In this document: positions 7,970 through 17,272 of the stretch, piece by piece
Layout of the letters: every line of letters begins with the position of its first letter
How positions within the stretch are numbered: position 1 is the first letter of the stretch
From: Chloroflexota bacterium
GTDB lineage: Bacteria > Chloroflexota > UBA6077 > JACCZL01
Assembly (NCBI GenBank): GCA_020850535.1
Contig: JADZEM010000136.1
Span: 1-62,466, forward strand
DNA: 62,466 nt
Direction of reading: 5' to 3'
Position numbers and translations under genes: made by a program
The notes under the pieces: model-generated
Database searches by the model: none
What the model saw: the letters and a program-made list of their open reading frames with translations, nothing else
Told to the model about the DNA's origin: nothing

Positions 7970-8824
7970 TTAGCTGGTCTTGCGGGCCGACGCGCGCAGC
8001 GTCTGGGTCTTGAAGCCGCGCGCCGCGTTCATGATCCCCTGCTCGATCGGGATGCGCTCTAGGCTGGATGCCCCGACGAAACCCTGGGCGTCCGTCCGCT
8101 CGTAGAGGACCTTGGTGTCCTCGGGGGTGGCGAGCGGGCCGCCGTGGGCGAGGCAGATGACCTCGCGGTTCTCCTTCCAGGTGGCGTCGATCATCGTCTG
8201 GACTTCCTCGCAGCCCCGATCCAGCGACATCGCGGCGTCGCCGGCCCCCGAGAGCCCGCCAACGGTCCACCCGACGTGCGGCACGTTGATGTCCACGCCG
8301 GCCGCTGCCATCTCGCGGGCCTGGTCCGGGTTCCAGACGTACGCCAGCGTCAGGTAGTCCTGCTTGCGGGCCAGGCTGACCATCTCCAGCTCGCGGTCGA
8401 ACCCCTGCCCGACGTGCGCGCGGCTGGTCGAGAAGTCCGGGCGGTTGCCGACCGTCGGGAAGTTGATCAGGCCGTCGAAGCCGGTGTCGCGGAACGCCTT
8501 GACGAGGCGCGGCAGCCGCCGGTAGGTCGGATCGACCGCCTCGGCGCCGCCGATGATCGGGGTGTCATCCACGACATTGGCGATCTCGTCGAACATGCCG
8601 AGCGTCAGGGGGTTGGAGTGGCCGATCATCGTGGTGGGCAGGCCCCAGATCCGCGAGCGCCCGGTGCTGTACACGATGATCAGGTCGGCCCCGCCGGCCT
8701 CGGCCGACTTGGCGACGATGCCGACGCTCGACCCGGCCCCGAGGATCGGGCGGCCCTCGGCGATGTTCTTGCGCAGGCGGGTCAGGATGCTCTCGCGGGT
8801 GAAGACCGTTCGTTCGGGGATCAC
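7970..8824 (-). CDS. PEP hydrolase-type TIM-barrel protein (PF09370 family), copy C
   Basis: A 284-residue paralogue with FTRESILTRLRKNIAEGRPI, GAGSSVGIVAKSAEAGGADL, STGRSRIWGLPTTMIGHSN, CLAHGGPLATPEDT and GASSLERIPIE. I place the start at the GTG at 8824, just after a GAGGAGCGAGGA sequence; about 27 further open codons upstream are not conserved. It is the first barrel gene after the Tm-1-like gene, the same pairing as at 17424-19646. That suggests the Tm-1-like protein and this barrel are partners. It resembles copy D (18783) most, with the shared GLPTT--GHSN segment. Confidence 0.8.
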   Translation of the reverse strand: MIPERTVFTRESILTRLRKNIAEGRPILGAGSSVGIVAKSAEAGGADLIIVYSTGRSRIWGLPTTMIGHSNPLTLGMFDEIANVVDDTPIIGGAEAVDPTYRRLPRLVKAFRDTGFDGLINFPTVGNRPDFSTSRAHVGQGFDRELEMVSLARKQDYLTLAYVWNPDQAREMAAAGVDINVPHVGWTVGGLSGAGDAAMSLDRGCEEVQTMIDATWKENREVICLAHGGPLATPEDTKVLYERTDAQGFVGASSLERIPIEQGIMNAARGFKTQTLRASARKTS

Positions 8825-8991
8825 TCCTCGCTCCTCTCGTGCTGCTCTGCCGGGGCCGTCGGGCATGCCGAGGGCGCGCCCGGGCAGGTGACGGGCGCGG
8901 GCCACCGCGCCCCTACGGGTCGTGCCGATGACGGATCATGCCGCTGTCGCTGTCGCTGTCGCTGTGCGACGCATCGCACTCCGCCGGGGGC

Positions 8992-10218
8992 TCATCGCGC
9001 CCCCGCGAGCGCCGACGACGGCCTGCCGACCAGCGCCAGCATCGCCTCGGCGGCGGCCCGGGCGAACGCCTCGGAGTTGATGTGGTCGGGCAGTACCTCG
9101 ACGGGGATTTCGGGCCGCAGGTCCGCCCGCAGCGCCGCCACGAACGCCGCGTTCGCCTTGCGGTCCTCGAACGGGCCGCCGGTGACGTCCAGCGTCGAGT
9201 AGCCGCCTTCCGGGATCAGGACCCGGACCGGGCCGCGCGCGGCGTTCAGCTTGCGGGCGATGAATGCGCCGATCTCACGGCTCTCGCGCACGGAGGTCCG
9301 GATCAGCGGCACGTTCGGCAGGTGCATGTGGGAGGTCCGCCTTGCGAAGCGGCGCGGGATAGCGCCGTGAATGTTGATGACGTCCACGGCGCCGGGCACC
9401 ACCACCTGCGGGACGCCGTGCGCAGCGGCCGCCTCCAGCCGGTCCGGGCCGGCCGTGCAGATGCCGCCGGCGATCTCGTCCGTGACCTCGCTGGTGGTCC
9501 AGTCCAGCACCCCCGCGAACGCCCCCCGCGCCACCAGGTCCTCCATCGTCCGGCCGCCGGTGCCGTTGGCGTGGAACACCACCACCTCGCAGCCGGCCGC
9601 CTCCAGGAACTGGCGGACCAGCGTGCCGCCGCGCGTGGTGACGCCGAACATCGTCAGGGCGATGGTCGGGCGGGAGGTGTCGAGCTCGACGTCGGTGCCC
9701 TCAGCCATGCCGCAGGCGGCGCAGGCGGCGTTGGCGAGGATCGGCCCGAGCAGTCGGTTCACCCCTGAGACGTCGGCCACGCTCGGCATCACCATGATGT
9801 CGGTGGTGCCGTCGCGGCTTCCCAGGGTAGACACCATCAGCTTCGGGAACCCGAGCGGCAGCGCACGCATCACCGTCGTCCCCAGCCAGGTCCCGGTCCC
9901 GCCGCCGATCCCGAGGACGGTCTGGACCTCGCCCCGCCCAACCATCGCCTGCACCAGCCGGGCGGCGCCGACCGCTGCCGCCTCCATCGCCTCGGCGCGC
10001 TGGAGCGCACCGATCGCGGCGACCGTCGTGCCGGCCGCCTCGGCGACCGCCTCGCGCGGGGTGTCCCCTGCGAAGGCCGGCTCCCCGGCGATGCCCAGGT
10101 CCACCAGCCACGGCTCGTGCCCGCGCCGACGGATGCAGTCTGCGACGAACCGCGCCTCCTGGGCCTTCGTGTCGAGAGTGGCCAGGACCGCGATGCGCCG
10201 GATCGTCCTCTGGCTCAT
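8992..10218 (-). CDS. Tm-1-like ATP-binding protein (UPF0261), copy 1
   Basis: A 408-residue protein of the UPF0261/Tm-1-like family. It begins RIAVLATLDTKAQEARFVAD, has the glycine-rich VLGIGGGTGTWLGTTVMRALP, ALTMFGVTTRGG, VVVFHANGTGGRTMEDLV and PQVVVPGAVDVINI. The fold corresponds to the N-terminal half of tomato Tm-1, which binds ATP; the bacterial function is not known. The ATG at 10218 overlaps the stop of the upstream permease gene by four bases, so translation is coupled to the transporter. The adjacent barrel gene (7970) corresponds to the other half of Tm-1. Confidence 0.85.
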   Translation of the reverse strand: MSQRTIRRIAVLATLDTKAQEARFVADCIRRRGHEPWLVDLGIAGEPAFAGDTPREAVAEAAGTTVAAIGALQRAEAMEAAAVGAARLVQAMVGRGEVQTVLGIGGGTGTWLGTTVMRALPLGFPKLMVSTLGSRDGTTDIMVMPSVADVSGVNRLLGPILANAACAACGMAEGTDVELDTSRPTIALTMFGVTTRGGTLVRQFLEAAGCEVVVFHANGTGGRTMEDLVARGAFAGVLDWTTSEVTDEIAGGICTAGPDRLEAAAAHGVPQVVVPGAVDVINIHGAIPRRFARRTSHMHLPNVPLIRTSVRESREIGAFIARKLNAARGPVRVLIPEGGYSTLDVTGGPFEDRKANAAFVAALRADLRPEIPVEVLPDHINSEAFARAAAEAMLALVGRPSSALAGAR

Positions 10219-11120
10219 CCCTTGATCCCCGACATCACGATGCCCTGCACGAAGTACTTCTGGGCGCAGAAGTAGATCGTCAGGATCGGCATGGTCGCCA
10301 TGATCGCGGCAGCCAGCAGCAGGTGCTCCTTCGGGCGGCCGAGGTCGGCCGGGGTGGACTGGAGCCAGCGCAGCCCGAGCGGCAGGGTGAAGTTCTCCGG
10401 GCTGTTCAGGAAGATCAGCGGTCCCCAGAAGTCGTTCCAGTGGGCCAGGAAGGCGAAGATGATCGCCGTCGCCAGGGCAGGCTTCGCCAGCGGCAGGATG
10501 ATGCGCCAGAAGATCCACCAGCTCGACGCGCCGTCCAACTGGGCGGCCTGGTCGTACTCGTACGGGATCGTCATGAAGAACTGGCGCATCAGGAAGATCG
10601 TGAAGGCGCCGGCCCCGGCCGCGAACCAGTACGGCACCCAGAGCGGATAGAGGGTGTCGATCCAGCCAATCTCGCGGAACATCAGGTAGAGCGGGATGAT
10701 GGTGACCTCGCGGGGCAGCATCAGGGTGGCAAGTGCCAGCCCGAAGAGCAGGCCCCGTCCCGGGAAGCGGAACCGCGCAAACCCGTACGCCACCGCCGTG
10801 GACGACAGCACCTGCCCAACCATCGACAGGACCGTCACCAGGACGCTGTTCCAGAGGAAACGCCCGAACGGGACGACCTGCCAGACCTCGACGTAGTTGA
10901 AGAAGCGGGGCTCGTCCGGGATCCACCTGGGCGGCCGGATGTAGATCTCGCCGGCGTCCTTCAGCGAGCTGGAGACGGCCCAGAAGAACGGCCAGGTCAG
11001 CGCCACGACGAGCGCGATGGCGATGACATACAGCACCAGCCGATCGACCCGGACGCGGCTCGTCGCCGTGCCGCGCACGCCGGCCGCGGGCCCGGCCGCG
11101 CGATCGGTGACCACGACCAT
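10215..11120 (-). CDS. Carbohydrate ABC transporter permease, MalG type
   Basis: A 301-residue inner-membrane permease with six predicted membrane segments, the first at LVLYVIAIALVVALTWPFFW. The cytoplasmic EAA-type loop reads AAQLDGASSWWIFWRIILPL, where an ATPase would dock. The C-terminus VQGIVMSGIKG is typical of MalG-type proteins. The start at 11120 overlaps the stop of the MalF-type gene by one base, and the stop overlaps the start of the Tm-1-like gene by four. It forms the importer channel with the gene upstream and the binding protein at 12173. No ATPase gene lies in the operon. Confidence 0.9.
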   Translation of the reverse strand: MVVVTDRAAGPAAGVRGTATSRVRVDRLVLYVIAIALVVALTWPFFWAVSSSLKDAGEIYIRPPRWIPDEPRFFNYVEVWQVVPFGRFLWNSVLVTVLSMVGQVLSSTAVAYGFARFRFPGRGLLFGLALATLMLPREVTIIPLYLMFREIGWIDTLYPLWVPYWFAAGAGAFTIFLMRQFFMTIPYEYDQAAQLDGASSWWIFWRIILPLAKPALATAIIFAFLAHWNDFWGPLIFLNSPENFTLPLGLRWLQSTPADLGRPKEHLLLAAAIMATMPILTIYFCAQKYFVQGIVMSGIKG

Positions 11121-12064
11121 CACTCGTTCTCCGCTGCGTAGTAGACCCAGCGCTTCGCGAGTGCGAACTGCGCCCAGGTCAGGAGGGCCACGATCACGAA
11201 CATCACCCAGGCCAGCGCGGTGCCGTATCCCATGTCGTAGTACCGGAAGGCGTTGGACCAGATGTGGAGGGCGAAGAACCAGCTCGCGAAGTTCGGCCCG
11301 CCCTCCGTGGCGATGTACGCGAACTCGAAGGAGGCGAAGCTGCCAATGATCGCCAGGATCAGGTTGAGGAAGATCGTCGGCGAGAGCATCGGGATGGTGA
11401 CGTTCCAGAAGCGGCTCCAACGGCCGGCGCCGTCGATGGCGGCCGCCTCGTACAGCTCGGTCGGGACGTTCTGGAGTCCGGCCAGGAAGATGATCATCCG
11501 GCTGCCGCCAATCCCCGCCCACAGCGCCACCAGCGCCAGCGACGGGATCACCATCGCCTCGCTGTAGATCCACTGCGGCCCCTCGATCCGGAACAGCCGC
11601 CAGAGCAGGTCGTTGATCGGCCCCCAGTCCGGCTGGAACATCCAGCGCCACAGCAGCGCCGAGGCGATGACCGGCGTCAGGAATGGGAGGAACATCAGCG
11701 TCCGCAGGACGGACGTCATCTTCAGTTGCTGATTCATCAGCATCGCGACGGCGAGGGCCCCGACGATCACCAGCGGCACCGTCAACCCGGCGTAGTAGAA
11801 GGTGCGCGTCAGGGAGGGCCAGAACAGCGGGTCTTCGGTGAACGCCCGCACGTAGTTGGCGAACCCGACAAACTCTGTCGCCCGGCTCGGCCGGAAGCGC
11901 GTGAACGACATCGCGAGCGACGCCACCATCGGGATGACGGTGAAGGCCGCGAATCCGACCAGCCAGGGCGAGACCCACAGAAGCCCGGTCAGCGCCTCGC
12001 GGCGTTGCAGGTTCAGCAGGCGCCCGGCGCGTGGCCGGACGGGCTGGTGCGAGACAGCAGTCAT
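11120..12064 (-). CDS. Carbohydrate ABC transporter permease, MalF/UgpA type
   Basis: A 314-residue permease with the usual start of the family (GLLWVSPWLVGFAAFTVIPM as first membrane segment) and six predicted helices. The EAA loop reads LYEAAAIDGAGRWSRFWNVT. It is coupled to the MalG-type gene (one-base overlap) and lies 108 bases after the binding-protein gene, a typical binding protein-F-G order. The substrate is probably a sugar or sugar derivative, judged from family and context. Confidence 0.9.
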   Translation of the reverse strand: MTAVSHQPVRPRAGRLLNLQRREALTGLLWVSPWLVGFAAFTVIPMVASLAMSFTRFRPSRATEFVGFANYVRAFTEDPLFWPSLTRTFYYAGLTVPLVIVGALAVAMLMNQQLKMTSVLRTLMFLPFLTPVIASALLWRWMFQPDWGPINDLLWRLFRIEGPQWIYSEAMVIPSLALVALWAGIGGSRMIIFLAGLQNVPTELYEAAAIDGAGRWSRFWNVTIPMLSPTIFLNLILAIIGSFASFEFAYIATEGGPNFASWFFALHIWSNAFRYYDMGYGTALAWVMFVIVALLTWAQFALAKRWVYYAAENE

Positions 12065-12172
12065 GGTGCGGCCCAGGTGGCCCGTTCCTTTCCAGCGGCG
12101 ACGACGGACGCGCCGCGTGGCTGCGCAGGGGCGGCCCCTGATGGAGCCGCCCTTGCAACCGTGAAGCGAGAG

Positions 12173-13639
12173 CTACAGTCGTGGTCGGTCCAGTACCTGC
12201 TGGATCTTGGCGTTGGCATCATTCGCGAACGCATCGTCGGCCTTCGCGTTCCCAGTCCAGAGGGCGGACGTCACCTGATGAGTCACGTCGTTGACCTCGA
12301 CCTGGCGCAGGTTGGCCGGGCCGCGGAACGGCAGCGCCTCCGCCACCAGCCGGTTGAACAGCGCCTGCCGCTCGTTCGACTTGACGCGCGGATCGTCGTA
12401 GACGTCCTGGCGGGCGCCACAGAGGCCGATCCCGCACATCGAGACGCCAGACTCCTTGTTGGTCATCCACTTCAGGAGGTTCCAGCCGGCTTCCTTCTGC
12501 TTCGAGAGCGACGGGATCAGGTAGGCATCGCCCATGTACATGCTGCCGCGCTTGCCGCTCGGGCCCTTGGGCATCGGGGTGACGCCGTAGTTCAGGTCCT
12601 TCTTCTGGTCGAACGTGTACGCCACATTGCCAGCGCTGGTCGTCATGGCGACACGCCCGCTCATGAATACCTCGACGGCCTGGCCGGCCGAGAGCGGTGG
12701 CATCACCTCGTGGGTGTACTGGAGGTCCCAGAAGTACTTCCAGGTCGCCTTCGCTTCCGGCGAGTTGAACAGTGCCTTCTTCCCGTCCTCGGAGATCAGT
12801 TCACCGCCGAACGCCCGCACCATGCAGACGAACTGGAGATAGCCCCGTGAGCCCGTGCCATCCGAAACCGGAATGAGGCCGTACTGCTCGACCCGGCCGT
12901 CAGACGACTTCTTGACCAGCCCCTTGGCGATCTGGGTCAGATCTTCCAAGCTCATCGTGTCGCCATCTGGGTACTTCACACCAGCCTGATCGAACATCGC
13001 CTTGTTGTAGAACAGCACCGTGTCGCGAGCGTGCACCAGCAGCGGCAGACCATAGAGCGGGCCTGAGCCGATGCCCTTGTCACTGACCCGCAGCGCGTCC
13101 ACCATGTTCGGAAGGTACTGCTTCAGGTCGAAGTTCTCACCCTTCACGAAGTCGTCGAGCGGATAGACCATCTCGTTGGCGGCGACGTACTGGAACGAGC
13201 CCGACCCGACCGCGCCGTACACCACGTCGCCGATCGTGCCGCCCATGTGCAGTGACAGCAGCTTCGGCCCGTACTCGGCCGTTCCCGGCGGCAGCGGCTC
13301 GACCACGACCTCGACGTTCGGGTTCGCCTCCTTGAACTTGTCGAGGTGACCGCCGGGCTTGAACAGCTCGTACTGGGCACCCCCCTGGACGACGTTGTTC
13401 GCACGCTCGTGGAGGCGAACCGTTACCTTGCTCTGGGTGGGCGCCGCCGGCTTAGCAGCAGCGGCCGTCTGCTGAGCAGGGGCGGCCGGAGCGGCTGGCT
13501 TGGCAGCGTCGGCCGGCTTCGACTCGGCCGGCTTGGCCGGCGCTGCCGGCGGCTGGCTGCACGCCGCGAGCACCACCGCTCCGCTGATGCCGGCGAGTCC
13601 GGCCATGAAGCTACGCCGTGAGAAAGCTTGTCGCGCCAT
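12173..13639 (-). CDS. Sugar-binding lipoprotein of ABC importer (SBP_bac_1 type)
   Basis: A 488-residue extracellular solute-binding protein. The N-terminus carries a twin-arginine motif (SRRSFMAG) and a lipobox-like LAAC followed by an alanine/proline/lysine-rich linker of about 55 residues, so it is probably a Tat-exported lipoprotein. The mature domain starts near VTVRLHERANNVVQGG and has the AxxFNS-EAKATWKYFWDLQ segment typical of sugar-binding proteins. I chose the ATG at 13639 because GGAGGGG lies nine bases upstream. It is first in the long leftward operon and probably the most strongly expressed gene in it. Confidence 0.9.
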   Translation of the reverse strand: MARQAFSRRSFMAGLAGISGAVVLAACSQPPAAPAKPAESKPADAAKPAAPAAPAQQTAAAAKPAAPTQSKVTVRLHERANNVVQGGAQYELFKPGGHLDKFKEANPNVEVVVEPLPPGTAEYGPKLLSLHMGGTIGDVVYGAVGSGSFQYVAANEMVYPLDDFVKGENFDLKQYLPNMVDALRVSDKGIGSGPLYGLPLLVHARDTVLFYNKAMFDQAGVKYPDGDTMSLEDLTQIAKGLVKKSSDGRVEQYGLIPVSDGTGSRGYLQFVCMVRAFGGELISEDGKKALFNSPEAKATWKYFWDLQYTHEVMPPLSAGQAVEVFMSGRVAMTTSAGNVAYTFDQKKDLNYGVTPMPKGPSGKRGSMYMGDAYLIPSLSKQKEAGWNLLKWMTNKESGVSMCGIGLCGARQDVYDDPRVKSNERQALFNRLVAEALPFRGPANLRQVEVNDVTHQVTSALWTGNAKADDAFANDANAKIQQVLDRPRL

Positions 13640-13996
13640 GCTGGTATCCCCTCCATGGGCGGGTCGCTTGCCGATTTCCGAACGACGTTGCTCCCCAGGC
13701 TGCTGGCGGCTCACCGCGACCGTGGACGCGCCGTGCAGTACGGGTCAATGACCGTCGATGGGCAGGCCCGCCGCCGCTTGCTCGCGACGACTGGCCTCCC
13801 TGGCTCGCCGAAGCCAGGCCGGCCACGCTCCATCCACCCCTCTATCCCATCCGGCAGGGCGCTGCCATACCGGAGTCGAACACTCGCGCCACCGACGCTG
13901 GACAACGGACCAGAGACGCCGCACATTCGGCGCGTGCGCGGTACGACGCCGTACCTGTTCACCCTCCACCCTCGGGTTCGCGCGAGATTGAACACT

Positions 13997-14025
13997 ACAA
14001 TACGCGAACGCCCAACGGTTGTCAA
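13997..14025 (-). promoter_or_regulatory. Sigma-70-type promoter of the leftward sugar operon
   Basis: Read on the minus strand, a perfect TTGACA (14020-14025) is followed after exactly 17 bases by TATTGT (13997-14002). It is in the most AT-rich patch of the intergenic region and points at the binding-protein gene. Confidence 0.6.
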
Positions 14026-14033
14026 TATAGACA
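14020..14033. promoter_or_regulatory. Operator-like dyad TGTC-N6-GACA over the -35 box
   Basis: The dyad overlaps the TTGACA box, where a bound regulator would block RNA polymerase. The divergent MocR-type gene at 14428 is the natural candidate. A CCAGACA half-site lies about 14 bases further upstream (14047-14053), and the same heptamer forms the arms of the palindrome at 17273-17300. Confidence 0.4.
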
Positions 14034-14427
14034 TTTCCGTACAATGCCAGACAGGTGGGCGCGCGACGGGCTGGCTGAGGCGGCGAGATGCGCTCAATTG
14101 GCCGCCGTGGCGGGGTCTCCGATGGGACGGATGAGGGGAGCACGGCATGGGAAAAACCTGCGAGCCACAGACGAGCGGCAGCGATCACGTCGCTCATGCA
14201 GGAAACGTCCGGTACCCTGACGGGTGCCGGACGATACGCTTGGCCTTGCTGGTCATGGCTGCTCCGAGCGCTGCCAGGCAGGCAGCGTGCGCTAGCGGGG
14301 CGCGCAACGACAGGCGATGGTCGCGACTCCCATCGCGGCATCAAGAACCCGAAACGCCAGGATACCCGGATGTCTCCAGGCCGCAATTGATCTGCTATGA
14401 TGCCGTGAACACAAACATAGGCTGGAC

Positions 14428-15969
14428 ATGGTCTGGACATTCGAGCCGAAGCATCTGCTGACCTCGCCCGACGGGACGCCACGCTACGAGCAGATCGCCG
14501 CCGCGATAGAGGCCGCCATCGATCGGGGCGACTTTGGTGTGGGTGACCGGCTGCCGACGGTTCGAGCGCTCGCCCGGCAACTTGACGTCAGCGGCGCTTC
14601 GGTGGCCGTGGCATACAGCCTGCTGGCGCGTCGCGGCCGGGTCAGCGCCCAGGTCGGGCGCGGCACGTTCGTCACCGAGCCGGCTGACACGGCGGTTGCT
14701 CCATCTCCGGCCACGATCGGCGATGCCCGGACCATCAGGGACATGCCACGGCGGGCGTCCGAGAACAGCCGCTCGCTGCTGGCGGCCTCCTGGCGCCGGC
14801 GGGCGCTACGCTTCAGCGACCGACTACGGGCGCTGAGCCCCGAAGCGCTGGTCTGCACCGCGAGCTGGCCGGATCCGGTGCTGCTGCCGGTCGAAGTGCT
14901 GAAGCGGGCCTATGTCCGCGTGGCCGAGCAGCTTCGAGCAGAGGACTTGCAGTACACCGGCCCGGAGCCGCACCCGGATCTGGTGCAGGCCGTCCTGCCG
15001 CACCTGGAGCGGGATGGCGTGCCGGTGCTTGCCGACGATCTGGTCGTCATGAGTTCGATCCGCCAGGTTTTGACGCTGACCTTGCGGGTAGCCCCAGGTG
15101 TGCTGGGTACCAGCGAGCTGATCGTGGGTGTCGAGGAGCCGGGCCACTACACCATGTACGACACGGTGGAGAGCCTGGGACATCGGCTGGTGGGCGTGGG
15201 GGTTGACGCGGAGGGCGCCATCCCCGAGTCGCTGGATGCGGTGTTGAAGCAGGGCGCCAACGTCGTCGTGCTCACGCCGCGCGCGCACAATCCAACCGGC
15301 GCGTCCTGGACGTCAGCTAGGCGGGCGGCGTTGGCCGACGTGCTCGCGAGCCACCCGGCCGCCCTGATCCTCGAGGACGACCACTTCGCCGGCATCTCGA
15401 ACCATGTACCTGGTTCGCTGCTGGCCGATCCGCGCCTGGACGAGCGGGTGATCTATGCGCGCTCGTTCTCCAAGGCGATGGGGCCAGACTTGCGGATGAC
15501 GCTGGTGGCGGCCCGTGCCCGGCTGCGGGCGCAGCTCCGGGACGCCAAACTGGTCACGGACGGCTGGAGCCCGCACATGACTCAGCGGGCTCTGGCAGCC
15601 GCCCTGAACGACCCGGAGCTCGAGGTCGTGTTCTCACGCGCGCGTGACTCATACGCCGAGCGCCGCGCCGCCGTCTCAGATGCCCTGGCCGCCCGCTTGC
15701 CGGCCGGCAGCGTGGCTCCGTCGGCAGACGGCGTGAACGTGTGGCTCCGGCTCCCGGAAGGCTCCAATCTGCTGGACTTCATCCATGACGCCGCCGAGCT
15801 TGGGGTGCTCGTGTCCAGCGGCGAGCCGTTCTACATCCGGCCCGGCCACGCCAACGCGGTCCGGCTCAGTATCAGCTGGGTCACGCTTGAAGAGGCACGC
15901 CAGGCCGGGGAGATTCTGGCGTCGGCCGCACTGACCGTGGACCTGGTGCCGGTCCCAATCGGCGTCTGA
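14428..15969 (+). CDS. MocR-type regulator: GntR helix-turn-helix fused to aminotransferase-like domain
   Basis: A 513-residue PLP-dependent transcription factor. The winged helix covers about residues 8-80 (PRYEQIAAAIEAAIDRGDFG, then GDRLPTVRALARQLDVSGAS and GRGTFVTEP). The rest is a fold-type I aminotransferase domain, with HNPTGASWTSARR, the Asp of LILEDDHFAGI and the PLP lysine in YARSFSKAMGPDLRM. The length is typical of MocR proteins. It is divergent from the sugar operon and 110 bases from the convergent aldo/keto reductase, so it is probably the local regulator of both halves. The ligand is likely an amine or aldehyde sensed with PLP, which would be unusual for a pure sugar pathway. 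Confidence 0.9.
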   Translation: MVWTFEPKHLLTSPDGTPRYEQIAAAIEAAIDRGDFGVGDRLPTVRALARQLDVSGASVAVAYSLLARRGRVSAQVGRGTFVTEPADTAVAPSPATIGDARTIRDMPRRASENSRSLLAASWRRRALRFSDRLRALSPEALVCTASWPDPVLLPVEVLKRAYVRVAEQLRAEDLQYTGPEPHPDLVQAVLPHLERDGVPVLADDLVVMSSIRQVLTLTLRVAPGVLGTSELIVGVEEPGHYTMYDTVESLGHRLVGVGVDAEGAIPESLDAVLKQGANVVVLTPRAHNPTGASWTSARRAALADVLASHPAALILEDDHFAGISNHVPGSLLADPRLDERVIYARSFSKAMGPDLRMTLVAARARLRAQLRDAKLVTDGWSPHMTQRALAAALNDPELEVVFSRARDSYAERRAAVSDALAARLPAGSVAPSADGVNVWLRLPEGSNLLDFIHDAAELGVLVSSGEPFYIRPGHANAVRLSISWVTLEEARQAGEILASAALTVDLVPVPIGV

Positions 15970-16020
15970 ATCGGCGGGCGGGTTCCTTCTCCGGGCACGT
16001 CGGCGGGTGCGGTCGCCAGG

Positions 16021-16072
16021 CGGAGAGCAGGGGCAGGAGCGCAGCCACCTAGACCCCCGCCCCTGCTCTCCG
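16021..16072. terminator. Hairpin between convergent genes
   Basis: Perfect 14-base arms (CGGAGAGCAGGGGC and its complement) at 16021-16034 and 16059-16072 enclose a 24-base loop. It lies between the stops of the MocR-type gene (15969) and aldo/keto reductase copy 2 (16082). There is no T-run, so it may act both ways as a weak or Rho-assisted terminator. Confidence 0.45.
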
Positions 16073-16081
16073 GCGACGTCG

Positions 16082-17083
16082 TCAGCGCACGACCGGGCGG
16101 TCGGCCGGTCGCGAGCCCACGAAATCCGGGCCGCCCAGCAAATCCGAGTCGATGGCACCGGCGTCGGCGATCGAGTCAAGCTGTTCACGGGTCAGGTTGG
16201 CCCCGAACGGCGCGACGTTCCAGGCGACCTCGTGCGGGCGCGCCATCCCGATGATCGTCATGTCCAGCAGTGGCTCGGTATAGGCGAACGCACAGGCCGC
16301 CACCGGCAGGCGGGTGCCGAGCTCGGCGCAACGAGCCTCCATCTTTCGAACCGCATCGATCACTTCCGGGATGGCCGGCTGGTAGGAGTACACCGCGTTC
16401 TCCACGGCGCCCGTCGCCAGGATGTTGCCGGCGAACGGCGCCGCCAGGACCGTGCCCAGGTTCTTGGCCTTCGCCTTCGCCAGCAGCCCTGACGTCTTCG
16501 CCACGCGCAGCAGCAGCGTGTAGAGGCGCGGGAACTGGATCACGTCGAACTCGCCGGACTCCACCGCGATCTGCAGCGGCACGATCGTCTGGGTGGCGAT
16601 GCCGATGTGCCCGACCAGGCCCTCCGACTGGAGCTTGCGCAGCCCTTCGAGCGCACCGCCCGGCCCGAGAACCTGCCGCATGTGCTCCTCGCCGCGTGGG
16701 TCGTGCACGAAGAACAGCGGCAGTTTCTCCAGGCGCAGCGCCTTGAGGCTCCGCTCGGCGTGGGCGCGGAACGCGTCCGCCGTGAACTCACCGCGCCCGA
16801 ACTTGGTGGCGATCGTCAGGTCGGCGGGCGGGTTCGCTTCCGGCATCAGGCGACCGAGATCGTCCTCATTCTGGTACTGGTCGGCGGTGTCCACGTAGCG
16901 GATGCCGGCCTCGAACGCCGTGCGGAGCACCTCGACGAGCGCTCGCTCGTTCTCGACACGCGCGATGGCCGGCCCGACCTTGCCCCACCCGAACGTCCCG
17001 AGCGCGAGCTTGGTTGTCCGGATGCCGGTGCGCCCCAGTGTGGTCCACGGAATCGACTGCAGGCTCGTCGCTTCACTCGTCAT
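16082..17083 (-). CDS. Aldo/keto reductase (copy 2)
   Basis: A 333-residue aldo/keto reductase, paralogous over its whole length to the one at 2292-3293. Tyr lies in TADQYQNEDD, Lys in IATKFGRGEF and His in LFFVHDPRGEEH. The end SDLLGGPDFVGSRPADRPVV matches the copy 1 end. I use the ATG at 17083; an ATG four codons upstream (17095) is also possible. The gene runs alone toward the MocR gene and is divergent from the Tm-1-like gene at 17424. Having one reductase at each end of the locus suggests that two related carbonyl substrates are handled. Confidence 0.85.
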   Translation of the reverse strand: MTSEATSLQSIPWTTLGRTGIRTTKLALGTFGWGKVGPAIARVENERALVEVLRTAFEAGIRYVDTADQYQNEDDLGRLMPEANPPADLTIATKFGRGEFTADAFRAHAERSLKALRLEKLPLFFVHDPRGEEHMRQVLGPGGALEGLRKLQSEGLVGHIGIATQTIVPLQIAVESGEFDVIQFPRLYTLLLRVAKTSGLLAKAKAKNLGTVLAAPFAGNILATGAVENAVYSYQPAIPEVIDAVRKMEARCAELGTRLPVAACAFAYTEPLLDMTIIGMARPHEVAWNVAPFGANLTREQLDSIADAGAIDSDLLGGPDFVGSRPADRPVVR

Positions 17084-17272
17084 GACGGTCCCCATCTCCG
17101 GTGATTGGCCTGGAGCGGCGCCACCCTCGGCACACGCTTCGGCGCCCGGAACGGCAGACGGCATCGCACACCGTCGTGCTCCGGATTGCGGCCCTTGCCG
17201 ACGCCACAGGCTCGGCGGCTGGCCACGAGAGGGTATTGTATAGCACGCTTCCAACGTTGTACAGTGGGGGAC

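Larger units (their letters stand above)
13640..14427. other. Long divergent intergenic region
   Basis: Nearly 790 bases separate the binding-protein operon from the divergent MocR-type regulator. The frames open in it look like shadows. The part at about 13985-14060 is clearly more AT-rich and carries the leftward promoter and an operator-like dyad. The leader from that promoter to the first gene would be about 350 bases. I find no clear riboswitch or terminator in it. Confidence 0.6.

Noticed and set aside
12173-13639. Frameshift in the binding-protein gene because of the long Ala/Pro/Lys-rich start
   Set aside because: Such linkers after the lipobox are usual in lipoproteins of this group, and the binding protein at 33438 has one as well.
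17230-17270. Rightward promoter TTGTAT...TACAGT for the Tm-1-like gene
   Set aside because: Both boxes match only in part and the spacer is uncertain, so I mention it under the operator rather than as its own feature.
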